From positions 1-9,406 of the forward strand of contig DAHWJX010000145.1 of the NCBI GenBank assembly GCA_027343965.1: a DNA stretch of 9,406 nt. The letters run 5' to 3'. Of the stretch, positions 6,396 to 9,406 are shown piece after piece (position 1 is the first letter of the stretch; each line of letters opens with the position of its first letter). The stretch comes from JAKACU01 sp021821185. GTDB taxonomy: Bacteria; Bacillota; Bacilli; Alicyclobacillales; SLC66. The translations under genes were made by a program, and so were the position numbers. Below the pieces are notes generated by a model. The model was not told where the DNA came from. It did no database searches and was given only the letters and a program-made list of their open reading frames with translations.

Positions 6396-6677
6396 TTACT
6401 CAAAATCCTGCTGGACGTCTGTATGGATAAGCTCATCCAAGTCCGCCCACAGCTGACTCAATCGTTCAATATAAAAATGATAGCGTTCATGTTCCACGGG
6501 CGTTTGTAAAATGGCTTCTTCACATGCTGTACAGATAAAACACGTTAAAATATGCAACCCATGTAATGCCTCATTGCCACACACTAAACAAACTTCTTCC
6601 CTATCCCCGGGCGTGTCGTTTGCGAATGGTTTCATCGGATTCTCTACTTGCTTGATGGTTTGTTCTTCAGTAAGCAT
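6396..6677 (-). CDS. gin: Gin (CsfB)-like anti-sigma factor, inhibitor of sigma-G
   Basis: Gin/CsfB binds sigma-G (and sigma-E in the mother cell) to prevent out-of-time activity during sporulation. The 93-residue protein contains the family zinc module: CLVCGNEALHGLHIL followed by CFICTACEEAI, giving Cys30-x2-Cys33 and Cys49-x2-Cys52 when counted from the ATG at 6677. After it comes a helix YHFYIERLSQLW matching the segment after the finger in B. subtilis CsfB. It is longer than the B. subtilis protein (64 residues) because of extra residues at both ends. An upstream in-frame ATG (6701) is ignored because GGGGAGG (6686-6692) lies inside that extension, eight bases from the ATG at 6677. It is first in the yaaO-tmk operon and preceded by a sigma-F-type promoter. 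Confidence 0.9.
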   Translation of the reverse strand: MLTEEQTIKQVENPMKPFANDTPGDREEVCLVCGNEALHGLHILTCFICTACEEAILQTPVEHERYHFYIERLSQLWADLDELIHTDVQQDFE

Positions 6678-6728
6678 GTTTACAACCTCCCCGGTACACA
6701 TCGCAGTACTCTTTCATTCACTATCTAA

Positions 6729-6758
6729 TAGTCTCTCCAAACATTAGCATTCTCATAC
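6729..6758 (-). promoter_or_regulatory. Sigma-F/sigma-G-type promoter of gin
   Basis: On the minus strand GTATG (6754-6758) is followed by a 15-base spacer and GGAGAGACTA (6729-6738). The sigma-F consensus as I recall it is GYATA, 15 bases, GGNNANAHTR. The -10 part fits at every defined position and the -35 at four of five. Predicted transcription starts near 6722, about 45 bases before the gin ATG. B. subtilis csfB is also a forespore sigma-F gene, which supports the call. The downstream housekeeping genes tmk and holB must have another promoter or constitutive read-in. Confidence 0.65.
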
Positions 6759-6771
6759 TGTAAAAAAGCTC

Positions 6772-6805
6772 TTGACATGTCCGCGATGTTCTTGTACCTT
6801 ATAAC
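6772..6805 (+). promoter_or_regulatory. Candidate sigma-A promoter of the sugar operon
   Basis: TTGACA at 6772-6777 is a perfect -35 box. At 17 bases spacing the -10 would be TACCTT (6795-6800), a poor match. The better box TATAAC (6800-6805) lies 22 bases away, too far for normal spacing. A promoter here is likely, but the -10 assignment is open; imperfect spacing would fit an activator-assisted or weak promoter. Confidence 0.45.
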
Positions 6806-6819
6806 TGAAAACGTTATCA
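6806..6819. promoter_or_regulatory. cre / LacI-family operator palindrome
   Basis: TGAAAACGTTATCA is palindromic around a central CG except for one base pair, and the flanking C and G extend the symmetry to 16 bases. It fits the catabolite-responsive element pattern TGWNANCGNTNWCA at all defined positions. Such sites are bound by CcpA and by local LacI-family regulators. It lies directly downstream of the presumed -10, where binding would block transcription, and about 43 bases before the regulator's own start codon. Confidence 0.7.
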
Positions 6820-6862
6820 GAAATCAATGGTGTATTTGCTAGTTTGAAAAGGGGGTATGGAC

Positions 6863-7891
6863 ATGAAAGTGACAATTCGTACAGTCGCCGAACAAGCTGG
6901 CGTTTCTGTACCGACTGTATCTCGCGTGTTCAACTCACCGGAACTCGTCAACAAAGTGACGCGCGAACGCGTCATGGCGATTGCTGAATCTCTTCATTTT
7001 TTCCCCAATGATCGCGCACGGGCACTCAGAGCGCCTAAAAGACCGATCATCGGTGTGCTTGCTTGGCAAATTAAAGATTTCTTTTTTGGCGAATTATTAT
7101 CAGGAATAAATAAAGCTGCGGTCACGGAAGATATGGATGTATTGCTTTTTGATGCACAACTTGATTCTAAGCGCGGTATGGATGGCTTGGTCTTCTTAAA
7201 GCGGCAACAAAGTGATGGCATTATCTTTACGAGTTCGCCCGTTTTGGATGAATATTATGCCATTATCTCCCGTTTGCACATACCGGTCGTGTTGGCGCTT
7301 ACGGAAGACTCCCAATATAACCTAAGCTCCTTCAAAATCGACGATAGAAAAGCGGCATTTGATGCAGTAGGATATCTCGTCGCACGAGGACACCGCCATA
7401 TCGGTATGATATCCGGCCCTATAGAAGATACGATCGCGGGAAACTCCCGCTATAGCGGGTTTCGCGAAGCATTACGCTATTATGGTCTACCTTATACCGA
7501 TGGTCAGCTTGCATTTGGACAGTACCGCTATGAACATGGCTACAAAGCCATGTCCGATCTTTTGTCACACCATGATGAAACCACTATTACGGCAGTATTC
7601 ACAGCGAGTGACGAGATGGCCATCGGCGCTATGCGATGCATCCATGATCATGGCCTACGGGTTCCTGAAGATATCTCGATTATTGGTTTTGATAATATAA
7701 CGCTGTCCGATATGGTTACACCTAAATTAACGACCATCATGCAACCATTTGAACGTATCGGCATGGAATCTGTCTCTTACTTAAAAAAAGCATGGAGCAC
7801 CTCAGGTGATTGTTCATCAGGGACATACTTTTTGCCACACCGCATCATCGAACGAGAGTCGGTAGCAACCCGTTCTTACGATTCGTCGTAA
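6863..7891 (+). CDS. LacI-family transcriptional regulator, probably of sugar uptake
   Basis: A local repressor, most likely sensing the sugar taken up by the transporter encoded next. The 342 residues have the LacI layout: helix-turn-helix MKVTIRTVAEQAGVSVPTVS (1-20) followed by RVFNSPELVNKVTRERV, hinge helix around NDRARALRAP (49-58), then a periplasmic-binding-protein-like effector domain with IIGVLAW, ARGHRHIGMISGP, FTASDEMAIGAM and DISIIGFDNI. The ATG at 6857 is only one base from the GGGGG ribosome binding site; the ATG at 6863 is seven bases away and gives the standard LacI start, so it is chosen. A cre-like operator lies upstream, suggesting autoregulation or CcpA control. The stop codon lies inside the 3' arm of an intercistronic hairpin. 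Sequence does not reveal the effector. Confidence 0.93.
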   Translation: MKVTIRTVAEQAGVSVPTVSRVFNSPELVNKVTRERVMAIAESLHFFPNDRARALRAPKRPIIGVLAWQIKDFFFGELLSGINKAAVTEDMDVLLFDAQLDSKRGMDGLVFLKRQQSDGIIFTSSPVLDEYYAIISRLHIPVVLALTEDSQYNLSSFKIDDRKAAFDAVGYLVARGHRHIGMISGPIEDTIAGNSRYSGFREALRYYGLPYTDGQLAFGQYRYEHGYKAMSDLLSHHDETTITAVFTASDEMAIGAMRCIHDHGLRVPEDISIIGFDNITLSDMVTPKLTTIMQPFERIGMESVSYLKKAWSTSGDCSSGTYFLPHRIIERESVATRSYDSS

Positions 7892-7912
7892 GAACGGAAT
7901 AAAATTTCCGTT
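7870..7912 (+). promoter_or_regulatory. UUCG-capped hairpin with overlapping alternative hairpin
   Basis: CCGTTCTTACGA (7870-7881) pairs perfectly with TCGTAAGAACGG (7886-7897) across a TTCG loop, 12 base pairs. The regulator stop codon TAA (7889-7891) is in the 3' arm. Within it AACGGAA (7893-7899) can instead pair with TTCCGTT (7906-7912), so the two stems are mutually exclusive. The sequence after each stem is A-rich or mixed, not a T-run, which argues against a strong intrinsic terminator. An mRNA processing or stability element, or an attenuator affected by ribosomes ending the regulator gene, would fit. Confidence 0.6.
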
Positions 7913-7947
7913 AATGTATACAAAAACTTAAAGGGGGCAATACAAGA

Positions 7948-9255
7948 ATGAAAAAAAGTACAATGGCAGGATTTGCCGTACTTGCTGCTGGCGTTGTCAC
8001 ATTGACAGCATGCTCCAGCCCATCATCATCGTCAGCTGCAGCACCTGTGAAAAAAGCAGGTAGTGTCGTTACCATTCAATGGGCGGCATCTCCTATTTCA
8101 CAAACCGGCATTCGTGCTAACCTAATTAAACTTTTTGAAAAATCACATCCAAACATTCGTGTACAATTGATTTCCCAATCGACCAACACGGATACCAACC
8201 GCGCGTCACTGATTACGCAAATTACTGGCGGTTCTACGACGCCTGACGTCTTTATGGGTGACGTTGTCTGGCCAGGCCAATTTGCCAGCGCTGGTTTAGC
8301 TTTACCGCTTAATGGACACGTGTCAAAAGCTTACTTGAACCAATTTGCACCTGGCCTTGTAGCCGGCGCCACGTATAAAGGCAAAGTATATGCTGCACCG
8401 TTCTTTATGGATGCAGGATTCCTGTACTATCGCAAAGACCTTTTACAAAGAGCCCATTTGCCGATTCCAAAAACGTGGGAACAACTCGTCAAGGATGCAA
8501 AGACACTTACCAGCAGACACATGGTCAAGTACGGCTTTGTATGGCAAGGCAATTCTTATGAGGGTTTGACTTGTGACTGGATGGAATACCTGACAGATGC
8601 AGGCGGTAAAGTATTTAATGCGGCTGGCAAACCTGTGATGAATTCACCACAAGCCATTAAAGCGCTCACGTTTATGCGCTCTTTAATTACATCAGGTGTA
8701 TCGCCTAGCGCGGTCTCTACCTACCAAGAGGCGCAAGCCATGAATGCATTTAACGACGGCCAAGCCGCGTTCTTGCGCAACTGGGATTATGCATGGTCCA
8801 ACTCTCAAACCAAAGGCCAATCGAACGTGATCGGGAAAGTGGGCGTTGTTCCCATGCCGACATTCCAAGGCCATGGTGCCACAGGGTATTCCACTATCGG
8901 TGGCTGGGATCTCTATGTAAACCCACATACAAAACACTTGGCACAAGACCTTACCTTCATCCAATGGATGACTGGTGTTCAAGCTCAAACTGTGCTCGCT
9001 ACCAAGTATTCTGAAATCCCAACGAATGGTGCTGTGCAAAAGAATCCACATGTGCGCGCTTTGAACCCAGTCCTTGCGATTGTTAACAAAGCTCATCTGA
9101 TCGCACGGCCTAGTCAAACGCCAAACTATGCTTTGGTATCCAAAGCAATCTATACCAACATTAATGCAGCCCTTTCTGGTCAATCCAGTGTGAAAGCCGC
9201 ACTGAATACAGCCAATCAACAGTTGCAAAGCGCCAACAGCGCCTCTTCACTGTAA
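7948..9255 (+). CDS. Sugar-binding lipoprotein of a carbohydrate ABC transporter
   Basis: An extracellular, lipid-anchored solute-binding protein of the MalE/UgpB superfamily that hands a sugar to a two-permease ABC importer. The 435 residues start with a lipoprotein signal peptide (KK, hydrophobic core) and lipobox LTAC with Cys22, then a Ser/Ala-rich linker. Family segments follow: LIKLFEKSHPNIRVQL, PDVFMGDVVWPGQFA, YAAPFFMDAGFLYYRKDLL, PKTWEQLVKDAKTL, FVWQGNSYEGLTCDWMEYL, NDGQAAFLRNWDYAW and GGWDLYVNPHTKH. The FVWQG-YEGLTC stretch resembles trehalose/maltose-type binding proteins (ThuE/LpqY group), so an alpha-glucoside is the best guess, unproven. The SD is AAGGGGG (7931-7937). Hairpins flank the gene on both sides, and the permease follows after 68 bases. 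Confidence 0.93.
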   Translation: MKKSTMAGFAVLAAGVVTLTACSSPSSSSAAAPVKKAGSVVTIQWAASPISQTGIRANLIKLFEKSHPNIRVQLISQSTNTDTNRASLITQITGGSTTPDVFMGDVVWPGQFASAGLALPLNGHVSKAYLNQFAPGLVAGATYKGKVYAAPFFMDAGFLYYRKDLLQRAHLPIPKTWEQLVKDAKTLTSRHMVKYGFVWQGNSYEGLTCDWMEYLTDAGGKVFNAAGKPVMNSPQAIKALTFMRSLITSGVSPSAVSTYQEAQAMNAFNDGQAAFLRNWDYAWSNSQTKGQSNVIGKVGVVPMPTFQGHGATGYSTIGGWDLYVNPHTKHLAQDLTFIQWMTGVQAQTVLATKYSEIPTNGAVQKNPHVRALNPVLAIVNKAHLIARPSQTPNYALVSKAIYTNINAALSGQSSVKAALNTANQQLQSANSASSL

Positions 9256-9276
9256 GTTCTTCAGCCTTAACAAGCC

Positions 9277-9308
9277 AACAGGCGGAGTAATCCGCCTGTT
9301 CTCTTTCT
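9277..9308 (+). terminator. GUAA-capped hairpin between binding protein and permease (leaky terminator or stabiliser)
   Basis: AACAGGCGGA (9277-9286) pairs perfectly with TCCGCCTGTT (9291-9300) over a GTAA loop, a GNRA-type tetraloop. CTCTTTCT follows, a weak T-rich tail. Ten base pairs right after the binding-protein stop and before the permease ribosome binding site resemble the malE-malF arrangement, where such structures protect the binding-protein mRNA or stop part of transcription. Confidence 0.65.
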
Positions 9309-9323
9309 GGGGAGGTTAGCACC

Positions 9324-9406
9324 ATGCGAGTCAGCAAACTCGAACGAAAAAATGCGATAGCAGGTTATATTTTGATCACGCCTGCTTTACTCGTGATTGG
9401 ACTCGT
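9324..9406 (+). CDS. Sugar ABC transporter permease, N-terminus only (cut by window end)
   Basis: The window ends after 27 complete codons. The protein begins MRVSKLERKNAIAGYILITP and goes on ALLVIGL: a short basic cytoplasmic start and the beginning of the first membrane helix, as in MalF/UgpA-type permeases, where the segment often reads like GYLFILPALL. GGGGAGG at 9309-9315 is a strong ribosome binding site eight bases before the ATG. Position after a sugar-binding lipoprotein supports a membrane-channel subunit. A second permease is expected further right; the ATPase may be encoded elsewhere. Confidence 0.85.
   Translation, partial: MRVSKLERKNAIAGYILITPALLVIGL

Noticed and set aside
8692..9228. 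178-codon minus-strand frame inside the binding-protein gene
   Set aside because: It is fully antisense to well-conserved lipoprotein sequence, and its product resembles nothing.

Overview
The window looks like chromosome of an endospore-forming member of the Bacilli. The evidence is gene content: the N-terminal half of the sporulation sigma factor sigma-K, a Gin/CsfB anti-sigma factor, AbrB, and the yaaO-tmk-darA-yaaR-holB-yabA-rsmI block known from Bacillus subtilis. The moderate GC content and the style of the genes would fit an Alicyclobacillaceae-type organism, but that family assignment is an inference.

Region 1 (1-437) does not look like the host core. It begins exactly where the sigma-K reading frame is broken. 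The break is at the pentamer AATGA (minus strand, 433-437), which as I recall is the crossover core of the B. subtilis skin element. I read 1-432 as one end of a skin-like element interrupting sigK. It contains several palindromes and only doubtful open frames. The recombinase and the 3' half of sigK would lie beyond the left edge. Region 2 (433-1249) holds the 5' half of sigK (minus) and abrB (plus), divergently arranged. This AbrB has a short C-terminal domain with two CxxC pairs.

Region 3 (1314-6677) is one long minus-strand operon: gin, yaaO, tmk, darA (yaaQ), yaaR, holB, yabA, rsmI. Gaps are small or genes overlap (tmk and darA share ATGA). It is headed by a well-matched sigma-F-type promoter in front of gin, and it meets abrB at a convergent terminator. 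Three genes found in this block in B. subtilis, ricT (yaaT), trmN6 (yabB) and yazA, are absent. Tmk has no ATG, GTG or TTG available and appears to start at CTG behind a good ribosome binding site.

Region 4 (6772-9406) is a plus-strand carbohydrate-uptake operon: a LacI-type regulator, a lipoprotein sugar-binding protein of the maltose/trehalose type, and the first codons of a MalF-type permease cut by the window end. A cre/LacI-type palindrome lies just downstream of the promoter. The binding-protein gene is bracketed by two perfect hairpins capped with UUCG and GUAA tetraloops, neither followed by a strong U-tract. That pattern suggests post-transcriptional setting of the ratio between regulator, binding protein and permease.
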